Made by a program: the position numbers and the translations under genes
From: Chloroflexota bacterium
GTDB lineage: Bacteria; Chloroflexota; Anaerolineae; Anaerolineales; Anaerolineaceae
DNA length: 17,649 bases
Direction of reading: 5' to 3'
Assembly (NCBI GenBank): GCA_029265085.1
Contig: JAJUJY010000088.1
Location: forward strand, 1 to 17,649
Notes under the pieces: generated by a model
Seen by the model: only the letters and a program-made list of their open reading frames with translations
What the model was told of the DNA's origin: nothing
Databases searched by the model: none
Part shown: positions 6,276-13,225 of the stretch, piece by piece
Position numbering within the stretch: the first letter of the stretch is position 1
Layout of the letters: each line of letters opens with the position of its first letter

Positions 6276-8387
6276 TTACTTTTTCTTCAGGATGATGCGG
6301 GCATCAACGACCTTGAGCCCTTTACCATCTTCATACACCAAGACAGGGTTCGCGTCTGATTCGGCAATTTCATCAGATAAGTCGAGAATCATATTGGAGT
6401 ACTTGCAGATCACATCGGCGAGAGCCTGTCGATCGCGGGGAGCTTCACCACGGACACCGGCCAAAATGGGTGCACCGCGGATTTCGCCCAGCATACGAAG
6501 TGCCTGTGAGGAAGCAACCGGAGCGACACGGAAGGTGACGTCTTTGAGAACCTCCACAAAGATACCGCCTAGACCGAACATCATGGTTGGCCCAAAGGTT
6601 GGGTCATTGACTGAACCTAAGATTACTTCTGTTCCCCAAGGAGCCATTTCCTGAATTGCTACACCGTGAATGTTTGCATTGGCTTTATAGGCTTTTGCAT
6701 TTGCCATAATGGTTTTGAAGGCATCACGTGCGGATGCTTCGTCTTTGATGTTGACTTTTACGCCGCCAGCATCCGACTTGTGGAGAATGTCGGGGGAGAC
6801 AATCTTCATAACCACAGGGAAACCAATTTCCTTAGCCAAAGCAACCGCTTCATCTTCACTCTTGGATAATTTGGTGGTGGTAATTGGCAAACCGTAGGTT
6901 GCAAATACTTCTTTAGCCTCGATCTCGGTCAGGCTGTCACGCCCATCGGCGCGAGCACCAGCGATCACTTTCAAAGCTTTTTCGCGATCATTGGAAACGC
7001 AGCCTTCTTCGTTTAAGGAAACCATGGATTTCATGCGAGCATATTCGCGCAGGGCAGCCATAGCATTCACGGCCAGATCAGGAGCACCATAGGCGGGGAT
7101 GCCATTTTCTACTAACCAGGCCATTGCCTTATCTGACTGCTCGCCGCCCACAAAGGAAACGGTGATTGGTTTGTTTTTCACGCCTGATTCGTCAACGGCT
7201 TCTTTGATACCCTTGGCGATTTCTAGCGGGTCGGTCATAGCGGTTTCGCAGTACAGCACAACCAAACCGTCAACCCATTCGTGAGCGAAGGAATAGCGCA
7301 CAGACTCTTTATACCAATCGGTGCCAGCCATACCGGTCAGGTCAACGGGGTTTTTCGCGGAGCCAAATTCGGGCATGTGTTTCTTCAGTTCAGCCTGAAC
7401 ATCCTGCGGGGCGAATTTGAGGGGGATTTCGTACCGTTCAGCAGAGTCGGTAGCCAATACACCAACACCACCACCATTGGTGATGATCAGGAGATTGTCA
7501 CCAGTCATTGGCGGCTGCAGTGAGAGCGCCAGGGTGCGGTCAAATAAATTGTCGAGGTCAGAAGCCTGGACAACACCAGCCTGCTGGAAGGCAGCGCCGT
7601 AAACTTTGGCTGCGCCAGCTAATGAACCTGTGTGGGATGCTGCAGCAGCAGCACCGTGAGCCGACACGCCGGATTTCAAAGCGATGATGGGTTTGTGGGC
7701 TTTGCGGCTGGCTTCAATAAAGGCGCGGCCGTCTTTGAAACCTTCAATGTAGAGGGAAATACAAGAAGTATTTTCGTCTTCATCCAACCAGGAGACTAAA
7801 TCGGCGAAATCGATATCCGACATATTGCCGATCGAGATTAATTTATCGAAGCCGACTTTGCGGGTGTAGCTGGCGGCATCCATTGCAATCAATAAGGCAC
7901 CACTTTGAGAAACCAAGGAGGCTTTTCCGGCCAGCGGCAGGAACGGAGCAAATGATGCATTGAGTTTGTCTGAGTTGGAGAGTGAGCCAACGATGTTTGG
8001 CCCTAAGATGCGCATGCCGTAGGATTTGGCTTTTGTGACAATCTCGTTTTCCAGATCACGCTGACCAACTTCGGAGAAACCGGAGGTGATGACGATTAAA
8101 CCCTTAACGCCTTTTGCACCACATTCGTCCACAACCTGGGGGACAAATTTCGCAGGAACGGTGATTACGGCAGCGTCAATTTCACCGGGAACTTCGGCGA
8201 GTGAACCATATACTTTTTTGCCTAAAATTTCGGTTGCACTGGGGTTAATCGGGTAAATGGGACCAGCAAAGCCGCTCTCGATCACGTTTTTAACAACGGT
8301 GTAACCAATTTTGCCGGGTGTGGCTGATGCGCCAACAATTGCGATTGATTTTGGCCGTAAAAGACCATTGATCACTTGCTTATCCAC
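6276..8387 (-). CDS. ADP-forming acetate-CoA ligase, fused alpha-beta form
   Basis: The enzyme converts an acyl-CoA, typically acetyl-CoA, with ADP and phosphate to the free acid, CoA and ATP, conserving energy in one step. The 703-residue chain joins both subunits. A CoA-binding Rossmann domain spans about 1-130. The ligase domains of the alpha part contain the phosphohistidine H252 in the SHTGSLAGA segment. The beta part, from about 485 to 703, is ATP-grasp with H536 in HKSDAGGV, the second phosphorylated histidine in this family. Start is GTG 8387, with AAGGAGG seven bases ahead. Related fused enzymes make acetate in Chloroflexus and some protists. Acetyl-CoA is the likeliest substrate, but propionyl-, isobutyryl- or aryl-CoA relatives look alike. 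A protein acetyltransferase fusion (Pat-type) is excluded because no GNAT domain follows. Confidence 0.9.
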   Translation of the reverse strand: MDKQVINGLLRPKSIAIVGASATPGKIGYTVVKNVIESGFAGPIYPINPSATEILGKKVYGSLAEVPGEIDAAVITVPAKFVPQVVDECGAKGVKGLIVITSGFSEVGQRDLENEIVTKAKSYGMRILGPNIVGSLSNSDKLNASFAPFLPLAGKASLVSQSGALLIAMDAASYTRKVGFDKLISIGNMSDIDFADLVSWLDEDENTSCISLYIEGFKDGRAFIEASRKAHKPIIALKSGVSAHGAAAAASHTGSLAGAAKVYGAAFQQAGVVQASDLDNLFDRTLALSLQPPMTGDNLLIITNGGGVGVLATDSAERYEIPLKFAPQDVQAELKKHMPEFGSAKNPVDLTGMAGTDWYKESVRYSFAHEWVDGLVVLYCETAMTDPLEIAKGIKEAVDESGVKNKPITVSFVGGEQSDKAMAWLVENGIPAYGAPDLAVNAMAALREYARMKSMVSLNEEGCVSNDREKALKVIAGARADGRDSLTEIEAKEVFATYGLPITTTKLSKSEDEAVALAKEIGFPVVMKIVSPDILHKSDAGGVKVNIKDEASARDAFKTIMANAKAYKANANIHGVAIQEMAPWGTEVILGSVNDPTFGPTMMFGLGGIFVEVLKDVTFRVAPVASSQALRMLGEIRGAPILAGVRGEAPRDRQALADVICKYSNMILDLSDEIAESDANPVLVYEDGKGLKVVDARIILKKK

Positions 8388-8428
8388 AGTAATTCCTCCT
8401 TAGATGGTTGAATAACAAAATATGATTT

Positions 8429-8442
8429 AAACCCTTAGGTTT
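8429..8442. promoter_or_regulatory. AAACC-N4-GGTTT palindrome upstream of the acyl-CoA synthetase gene
   Basis: AAACC and GGTTT form a 5-bp inverted repeat with a 4-base spacer, about 40 bases before the GTG start. A further AAACC follows at 8446-8450. It could be an operator. TTTACA (minus strand, near 8448-8443) might be a -35, but no good -10 is seen. Confidence 0.3.
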
Positions 8443-8458
8443 TGTAAACCGTGTTGAT

Positions 8459-8530
8459 TACAAGATGTTTGGTTTAGGTGTTCCGTGTGCGCTGATTGCA
8501 TTTCGATTGCCCTGCCCAAACAATCTTGTA
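8459..8530 (-). repeat. 72-nt imperfect inverted-repeat element before the acyl-CoA synthetase gene
   Basis: TACAAGATGTTTGG (8459-8472) and CCAAACAATCTTGTA (8516-8530) pair along 14 bp with one bulged base. A further AGG/CCT pairing lies inside, enclosing a loop that repeats GATTGC twice. No T-run follows on either strand, so it is not a standard terminator. It could be a structured leader, an operator region or the remnant of a miniature element. Confidence 0.6.
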
Positions 8531-8573
8531 GTATACCTTACATTTTAAATATTTTCGTAATGTGCAAAAATTT

Positions 8574-9146
8574 TCATCCGGCAGTTTGATTAATTTCTGC
8601 CAGATAGTTTGATGGATTCAATAAGGTTACCGGTGCCTGGGTAAGAAAATAATTTCCACCGAGGTAATAGCTGGTATCCAAAGGATATTTTTGATGGATT
8701 TCGAAGTGCAGCATGGATGATTGCCCAGAATTTTTTAGTTTCTGGATATATTCAGGAGACTCCGATCCAATTTTTTCTCTGTTTAGTACGATTCCCACAG
8801 TGCCAATCGGTTCACCTGCGTGAATTTTTTGTCCTGGATTAACAGAAATCGATCCCATTTCTGCATAACGGATAATTAACCCGCTGTTTATACGGGTAAT
8901 AACAGAATAGGTTTTATACCAATAGGGGATAATCTCTGGCGAGGTAAAGACAAGAGTTTCAAGAATTTCACAATCTTCTGTTGCAATAACTGCAGCGAAA
9001 TTGGGAGCATATAAATCCACACCGGCGTGGTGTCGATCTCCCCGATTCTCCCAGAATGATCCACTTTCACCTGAAGAGGGGATTGTCCGGGTATAACTTT
9101 CCGGTACTGGCCAAAATTTTGCTGGCAATTTCTCTTCATCCATCAT
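8574..9146 (-). CDS. M23-family (LytM-like) protein, probably catalytically impaired
   Basis: The LytM fold normally cuts peptidoglycan cross-bridges. I chose ATG 9146, with AGGA five bases upstream; a TTG at 9185 is possible but has no RBS. The 190-residue protein has the M23 core. Zinc-ligand motif HxxxD is H40 and D44 (RHHAGVDLYAP), and the third ligand is H147 (MLHFEIH). The YAEMGSISVNPGQKIHAGEPIG segment matches the usual YAHL...VxxGQ.VxxGxxIG stretch. Two catalytic positions are changed: the His of YAHL is E96, and the first His of HxH is M145. No signal peptide or membrane segment is seen, so it may stay in the cytoplasm. The fold is sure; peptidase activity is doubtful. Confidence 0.85.
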   Translation of the reverse strand: MMDEEKLPAKFWPVPESYTRTIPSSGESGSFWENRGDRHHAGVDLYAPNFAAVIATEDCEILETLVFTSPEIIPYWYKTYSVITRINSGLIIRYAEMGSISVNPGQKIHAGEPIGTVGIVLNREKIGSESPEYIQKLKNSGQSSMLHFEIHQKYPLDTSYYLGGNYFLTQAPVTLLNPSNYLAEINQTAG

Positions 9147-9268
9147 GTTCATCCTGTAACATTGTACGCAAAAATGCTCAAACAAATGTACTGAATTTCA
9201 GGTATATTCATCATTTTATAATCTGTGACCGCTCCCTGTGTCCCAAATCACAAAATCCGTGCGGTTGG

Positions 9269-9300
9269 ATATATAATATATATCGTATATCTTATATATT
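9269..9300. promoter_or_regulatory. AT-only block with imperfect dyad upstream of the LytM-like gene
   Basis: Only three of 32 bases are G or C. TATATA arms flank a central TATA, giving an imperfect dyad (TATATA-N10-TATATA). It lies about 120 bases before ATG 9146, between that gene and the htpG terminator, where it may be an operator, an UP element or simply low-complexity sequence. Confidence 0.35.
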
Positions 9301-9342
9301 AAGCCAGCAAGATCGATTTGTCAATTCCTGACCGATAATAAT

Positions 9343-9386
9343 AAAGCCCCCTGAAATGAGAAAAGATATCTTCAGGGGGCTTTTTT
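9343..9386 (-). terminator. Rho-independent terminator of htpG
   Basis: GCCCCCTGAA (9346-9355) pairs perfectly with TTCAGGGGGC (9371-9380). Six T follow on the plus strand and TTTATTATTAT on the minus strand. It lies 17 bases after the htpG stop, so it mainly serves htpG. Confidence 0.9.
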
Positions 9387-9402
9387 CGAGGATATTTTGT
9401 TA

Positions 9403-11274
9403 TTAGCTTAGATTTGCCTTAAGGGCAGCTTCCATGAGCCGTTGAATGCGATCGATCATATCTGTTGGGTTGGGGTGTAAACCTTCAATCAACAACGCAT
9501 CTTCATAAATTTGCTCGATGATCCAGTTTTCCAATGGATCGCCCTGGGGTATCCGGCTCAAGTTTGTCACGAGCGGGTGTTTCAAGTTGACCTCAAGGAC
9601 TCGTTCCGGTGTTTCAAATTCCTGATTAAGCAAGCGGTACATGCGTTGATATTCAGGTTTCAGGCTGCCTTCTTTATCAACCAGCCTTGCTGGAGATTCA
9701 ACCAGACGAGTGGTGCTGCGGACATCAAGCACTTTTTCGCCCAGGATGGTTTTGAACCGCTCTAAAATCCCAACATCTGCCGTTTCTTCTGTTTGTTTCT
9801 CAGAAGTTTCGGTTTCTTGTGGCTGCTCGGGCAATTCTTCGTTGCTTACATTGGCTAATTTAACCCCATCGAACTCAGTAAAGCGGATCAGCATAAATGG
9901 ATCAATTGGGTCAGCCATTAATAAGACATCAACGCCCTGTTTTTTAAACATTTCCAGATGTGGGCTATGCAGCAATGCCCTTTCGTCTTCACCCAAAAGA
10001 TAATAAATCTTTTCCTGACTGGCTGGCTTTTGAAGAAGGTAATCTTCAAGGGATACCCACTGATTGGGGTGATTTAAGGTATGGAAACGCAATAATGGAA
10101 GCAGTGATTTCTCATAATCCATCTCCATCGCAATCCCTTCACGAATATACCGGCCATACACAGACCAGAATTTTTCATAATCTTGGGGAGAGTCTTTACT
10201 CATGGCTTTTAACTGATCAATCACTTTGTTGGTGATGATCTTTTTTAATTGAGCCATGATGCGATTAGACTGGATTGACTCACGAGAAACATTCAGGGGC
10301 AAATCCTCTGAATCTACAACACCATCCATAAAACGTAAGAAATTGGGCAGTAAGTCTTTGCAATACTCTTGAATCAATATTTTTCTGGCATGCAGCTTGA
10401 TCCCTTCTTCTTTGCGTATCGATAAAAATCCGCGTTCGGATGAAGCAGGGATAAAAAGCAGGGCATATAACTGAACAGGAGCATCAACCGCCATGTGGAC
10501 TTTCATTAATGGATCTTCCATATCAAGTGTGAATTGGCGGTAGAACTCTTGATATTGTTCTTGGCTAACCGTATTGGGCTGCTGACGCCAGAGAGCGTTC
10601 TGTTCATTGGCCAGCTCATTCTCTGTACCCAAATAAATGGGATGGGGAACGTAATTTGAATGTTTCTTGATGATTTGGCGTAACCGGTACGTCTGAGCAA
10701 ACTCTTTTGCATCTTCTTTGAGGTGAATAATAACCTGTGTGCCGCGAGTAACTTTTTCAGCTGGTTCTATGGAGTAGGTATCCTGGCCGGTTGATACCCA
10801 ACGCGCAGCCTGGTCTGTTGGCCGATAAGAGCGCGAGATAACTTCTATCGAATCCGCAACCATAAAGGCAGAATAAAATCCAACGCCAAACTGGCCAATA
10901 ATATCTGCCAGATTGTTTTTCCCTTCTTCGGCTGCCTGCAAAAATGCGCGGGCACCAGAGTGGGCAATGGTACCCAAATTTTGGGCTAACTCGGCTGCAT
11001 TCATGCCGATGCCAGTGTCTGTGATGGTTAATGTGTTTGCTTCTTCATCGCTGCTAATCCAAACTGCAGCTTCAGCTTCAGGATCGACCACATCATGGTT
11101 GGTCAGCATTTCAAAATTTAAGCGAGTAATGGCATCGGATGCGTTTGAGATTAACTCTCGTAAAAAAACTTCTCGATCTGTATATAATGAATGAATTAAT
11201 ATTTCGAGTAATTGCCTGGTTTCTGCTTTAAATGGTACAGCTTCTCCAGGGGCATATGAAAAATCTGAAGTCAT
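9403..11274 (-). CDS. htpG: Molecular chaperone HtpG (Hsp90)
   Basis: HtpG is the bacterial Hsp90, an ATP-driven dimeric chaperone in the cytoplasm. Start is ATG 11274, because GGAGGG stands eight bases ahead; an upstream in-frame ATG at 11316 would put that RBS within the gene. The 623-residue protein has the GHKL ATPase domain with E40 and N44 in RELISNASD, then TDTGIGM, the lid segment GTIAHSGARAF and GQFGVGFYSAF. The middle domain contains SRESIQSNRIM, and the C-terminal dimerisation domain follows. A Glu/Gln/Thr-rich linker (EQPQETETSEKQTEETA) lies between the middle and C-terminal parts. The gene stands alone between two terminators. No CIRCE element (TTAGCACTC type) is seen upstream, so HrcA control is not supported here. 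Confidence 0.96.
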   Translation of the reverse strand: MTSDFSYAPGEAVPFKAETRQLLEILIHSLYTDREVFLRELISNASDAITRLNFEMLTNHDVVDPEAEAAVWISSDEEANTLTITDTGIGMNAAELAQNLGTIAHSGARAFLQAAEEGKNNLADIIGQFGVGFYSAFMVADSIEVISRSYRPTDQAARWVSTGQDTYSIEPAEKVTRGTQVIIHLKEDAKEFAQTYRLRQIIKKHSNYVPHPIYLGTENELANEQNALWRQQPNTVSQEQYQEFYRQFTLDMEDPLMKVHMAVDAPVQLYALLFIPASSERGFLSIRKEEGIKLHARKILIQEYCKDLLPNFLRFMDGVVDSEDLPLNVSRESIQSNRIMAQLKKIITNKVIDQLKAMSKDSPQDYEKFWSVYGRYIREGIAMEMDYEKSLLPLLRFHTLNHPNQWVSLEDYLLQKPASQEKIYYLLGEDERALLHSPHLEMFKKQGVDVLLMADPIDPFMLIRFTEFDGVKLANVSNEELPEQPQETETSEKQTEETADVGILERFKTILGEKVLDVRSTTRLVESPARLVDKEGSLKPEYQRMYRLLNQEFETPERVLEVNLKHPLVTNLSRIPQGDPLENWIIEQIYEDALLIEGLHPNPTDMIDRIQRLMEAALKANLS

Positions 11275-11350
11275 GGAAGATTCCCTCCTGTTTCGTATTG
11301 ATTCGTTCCCAATCATACTTCATAAGTATTAGAATTTTGTAAAAATAATA

Positions 11351-11384
11351 AAAAAGCAGGGTACCAAATAGGTCCCTGCTTTTT
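11351..11384 (-). terminator. Rho-independent terminator after the 11405-11953 gene
   Basis: GCAGGG-T-ACC pairs with GGT-CCCTGC (9 bp, one bulged T), flanked by five A and five T. It ends the tdh-like operon and insulates htpG. Confidence 0.88.
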
Positions 11385-11404
11385 ATTGATTATAAATAGA
11401 TCGA

Positions 11405-11953
11405 TCAATCGTTTGTGACGGCTAAAATGCTGGTCGCCTGGCGGAGCAAAACGTAAGGTACCTTTATTGCGCCCATTCCAGTCAAGATCGTATTTGTAAT
11501 CTTGACATCGTATAACGGTGTAAACATTTCTCGGGTTATATCCAGGTAATGGCGCAAATTTGAAATGGTTGACATGCGCATTGATCCATCCAGCCGAAAT
11601 GACCCAATCAGGGCGGTCACAGAAACCATTTTTCGGTTGGGTTCGCTTGGGTCATAATCAAGCGGGTCCTGCTGTGGAGGCATCAAATGATAAGCCAGAA
11701 CCTGGTTGGCAAAGATGTGCATCTCTTGGAAGCCAATCGGTTTTGGCTGGCCAGGATGGGTGGTGATTAAAGCCTTGGCATTGTACAGGGTGATGGATTC
11801 AGGGGCAGCAGTGGTGCGAAGCCAGGTGCTGACTCTGATTTGTTGAGCAACAACTACTTCACCCCAATACACACCCAAATTGGTATATAACATGATTTGG
11901 GCGGCTTTTTGATCACTTGATAGCGTATAAGGGGCATTTTCTGAACCAACCAT
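11405..11953 (-). CDS. Hypothetical protein with apparent internal duplication
   Basis: I do not recognise this family. The 182-residue protein starts at ATG 11953 behind GGAGGG. There is no signal peptide, membrane helix or cysteine. The predicted character is beta-rich, and two halves look alike. The first has G27, IRVST (39-43) and LYNAKALI (56-63). The second has G117, MRMST (125-129) and LYDVKIT (147-153), then a closing hydrophobic strand in both (HIFANQVLAYHL and VPYVLLRQATSILA). A Pro/Asp-rich linker (92-107) joins them. It follows the threonine-dehydrogenase-like gene by 37 bases and precedes a terminator, so the two are one operon, but that does not give a function. The good RBS and operon position support a real gene. 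Confidence 0.8.
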   Translation of the reverse strand: MVGSENAPYTLSSDQKAAQIMLYTNLGVYWGEVVVAQQIRVSTWLRTTAAPESITLYNAKALITTHPGQPKPIGFQEMHIFANQVLAYHLMPPQQDPLDYDPSEPNRKMVSVTALIGSFRLDGSMRMSTISNLRHYLDITREMFTPLYDVKITNTILTGMGAIKVPYVLLRQATSILAVTND

Positions 11954-11990
11954 ACCTGAACCCTCCTGAAAGGACTATGAGATCAATTGG

Positions 11991-13010
11991 TTATGCCTGA
12001 TAGCGTTGGCGAATAGCAGGAATGAGATACTCGTCAAATGCGCGGTCTTGTCCATAATCCGGACTCCAGCCCCAATCTCTGCGGGCGTTTGAGTCATCAA
12101 CATCTCCAGGCCACGAATCAACGATTGCCTGCCGGCTGGCATGCGGTTCAAACGTAACCTTAGCATTCGGGAAATTATTCATCACAATATCATAAAATTC
12201 TTGAGCGGTTGGGCTAAAGCTGGTGACATTGTATACGAGGTGACGTAAGTTTTCCTTGGGGGCGGCCTCCAACATCAAGAGAGACTTGATCGCATCTGGC
12301 ATAACCATAAACGGCAATTGTGTGTCGGGTCGAACAAAACAGGCATAAGGAATGCCCTGTGCAGCATGGTGCAGCATTTCTGGTCCGTAATCACTTGTTC
12401 CACCAGTTGGAACCGTAATGGCGCTGATCAGGCCTGGGAAGCGAATGCAGCGGAAATCAACTGAATTCATGCTGCGATCTGCGGCCAACTGGCGATAATG
12501 ACGCGTGTAATATCGTCCAAGATGCTCGCAATAAAGCTTATTGCAGCCATACATGGTGGTTGGCTCTAGCCATAAATATTCTTTGACCTTGCCTTCTGAT
12601 TTTTTGGTCTCAAGGTCTTTTAAACCATACGCAGCAATAGAAGATGGGTAGAGGAATTTTACCGGTCGTCCTTGCCAGGCGGATTGTTCAACTGCAAGGC
12701 GCAGTAAATTTAAAGTGCCTTCAACATTGACTCGATGTGCTGTTTCCGGGTTGTATTCTGCTTTGGTGGACAGAATGGATGCCAGATGATAGATGGTGCG
12801 AATTTCATATTCGGCAACCAGGCGTCCCAGCAGCATATTGTCTAAAATATCTCCCTGAAGTGTTTTCAGGCAATAGGGTTTTAAGGAGTCGTCCAAAGGT
12901 TGAACATCAAGCGCCAGAATGCCGTACTTACCTTCTTCGCCGAGATGAGAGATCAAGCCGTGACCAATTTCACCATTTGCTCCGGTGATCAGGACAACTT
13001 CTTTGCGCAT
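11991..13010 (-). CDS. tdh: SDR-type NAD-dependent dehydrogenase, probable L-threonine 3-dehydrogenase
   Basis: The 339-residue protein is an extended short-chain dehydrogenase. The NAD-binding motif is TGANGEIG (9-16), with D35 after the second strand, which favours NAD over NADP. The catalytic set is S123/S124 (YPSSIAAYG), Y154 and K158 (YGCNK). The later segments RFPGLIS, GGTSDYGPEMLHHA, CFVRPDTQLPFMVMPDAI, RQAIVDSWPGDVDDSNARRDWGW match the SDR form of threonine dehydrogenase, which oxidises L-threonine to 2-amino-3-oxobutanoate. The next step would normally be glycine C-acetyltransferase (kbl), which is not in the window. A nucleotide-sugar epimerase is the main alternative but fits the C-terminal motifs less well. 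The SD is weak, and an extended -10 about 95 bases upstream suggests a long leader. Confidence 0.82.
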   Translation of the reverse strand: MRKEVVLITGANGEIGHGLISHLGEEGKYGILALDVQPLDDSLKPYCLKTLQGDILDNMLLGRLVAEYEIRTIYHLASILSTKAEYNPETAHRVNVEGTLNLLRLAVEQSAWQGRPVKFLYPSSIAAYGLKDLETKKSEGKVKEYLWLEPTTMYGCNKLYCEHLGRYYTRHYRQLAADRSMNSVDFRCIRFPGLISAITVPTGGTSDYGPEMLHHAAQGIPYACFVRPDTQLPFMVMPDAIKSLLMLEAAPKENLRHLVYNVTSFSPTAQEFYDIVMNNFPNAKVTFEPHASRQAIVDSWPGDVDDSNARRDWGWSPDYGQDRAFDEYLIPAIRQRYQA

Positions 13011-13066
13011 AGGGGGATTCTCGCTTTCTTCAAATAGGGATTAGAAAGATTAAGGGATTTTCTGCG

Positions 13067-13090
13067 AATACGAAAATGCAGTAATACGAA
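13067..13090. promoter_or_regulatory. Direct repeats AATACGAA, 16-base period, downstream of the tdh promoter
   Basis: AATACGAA occurs at 13067-13074 and 13083-13090, just downstream of the -10 element in transcript terms. Two copies 16 bases apart could be a tandem operator. There is no second line of evidence. Confidence 0.35.
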
Positions 13091-13103
13091 TCACGCACAT
13101 ATT

Positions 13104-13112
13104 ATTGTACCA
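13104..13112 (-). promoter_or_regulatory. Extended -10 promoter of the tdh-like operon
   Basis: TGGTACAAT on the minus strand fits TGn-TATAAT with one mismatch. No convincing -35 is seen. It lies about 95 bases before ATG 13010. Confidence 0.45.
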
Positions 13113-13173
13113 ATTTCTTAAAAACAGTCCCTATGCGAAGGTGTATGAAGTTTGGGTGATATTTGACACTTTA

Positions 13174-13209
13174 AATTAAAAATACCCGGCCAATCCATTT
13201 GACCGGGTA
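13174..13209 (-). terminator. Rho-independent terminator of the symporter gene
   Basis: TACCCGG (13209-13203) pairs with CCGGGTA (13189-13183) on the minus strand, extended by a T-G wobble and another pair. TTTTTAATTT follows. It lies 16 bases after the stop of the symporter gene. Confidence 0.85.
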
Positions 13210-13225
13210 ATCAGTATCTTAAAAA

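Noticed and set aside
9301..9342. Possible small RNA between the LytM-like gene and the htpG terminator
   Set aside because: The htpG terminator has a plus-strand T-run, but no plus-strand promoter is convincing and no other structure is seen.
11275..11316. Longer htpG starting at ATG 11316
   Set aside because: The strong GGAGGG RBS lies inside this extension and is correctly spaced for ATG 11274; the extra residues are not part of the Hsp90 N-terminus.
11275..11350. CIRCE or other heat-shock operator upstream of htpG
   Set aside because: I looked for the TTAGCACTC-N9-GAGTGCTAA pattern and found nothing resembling it.
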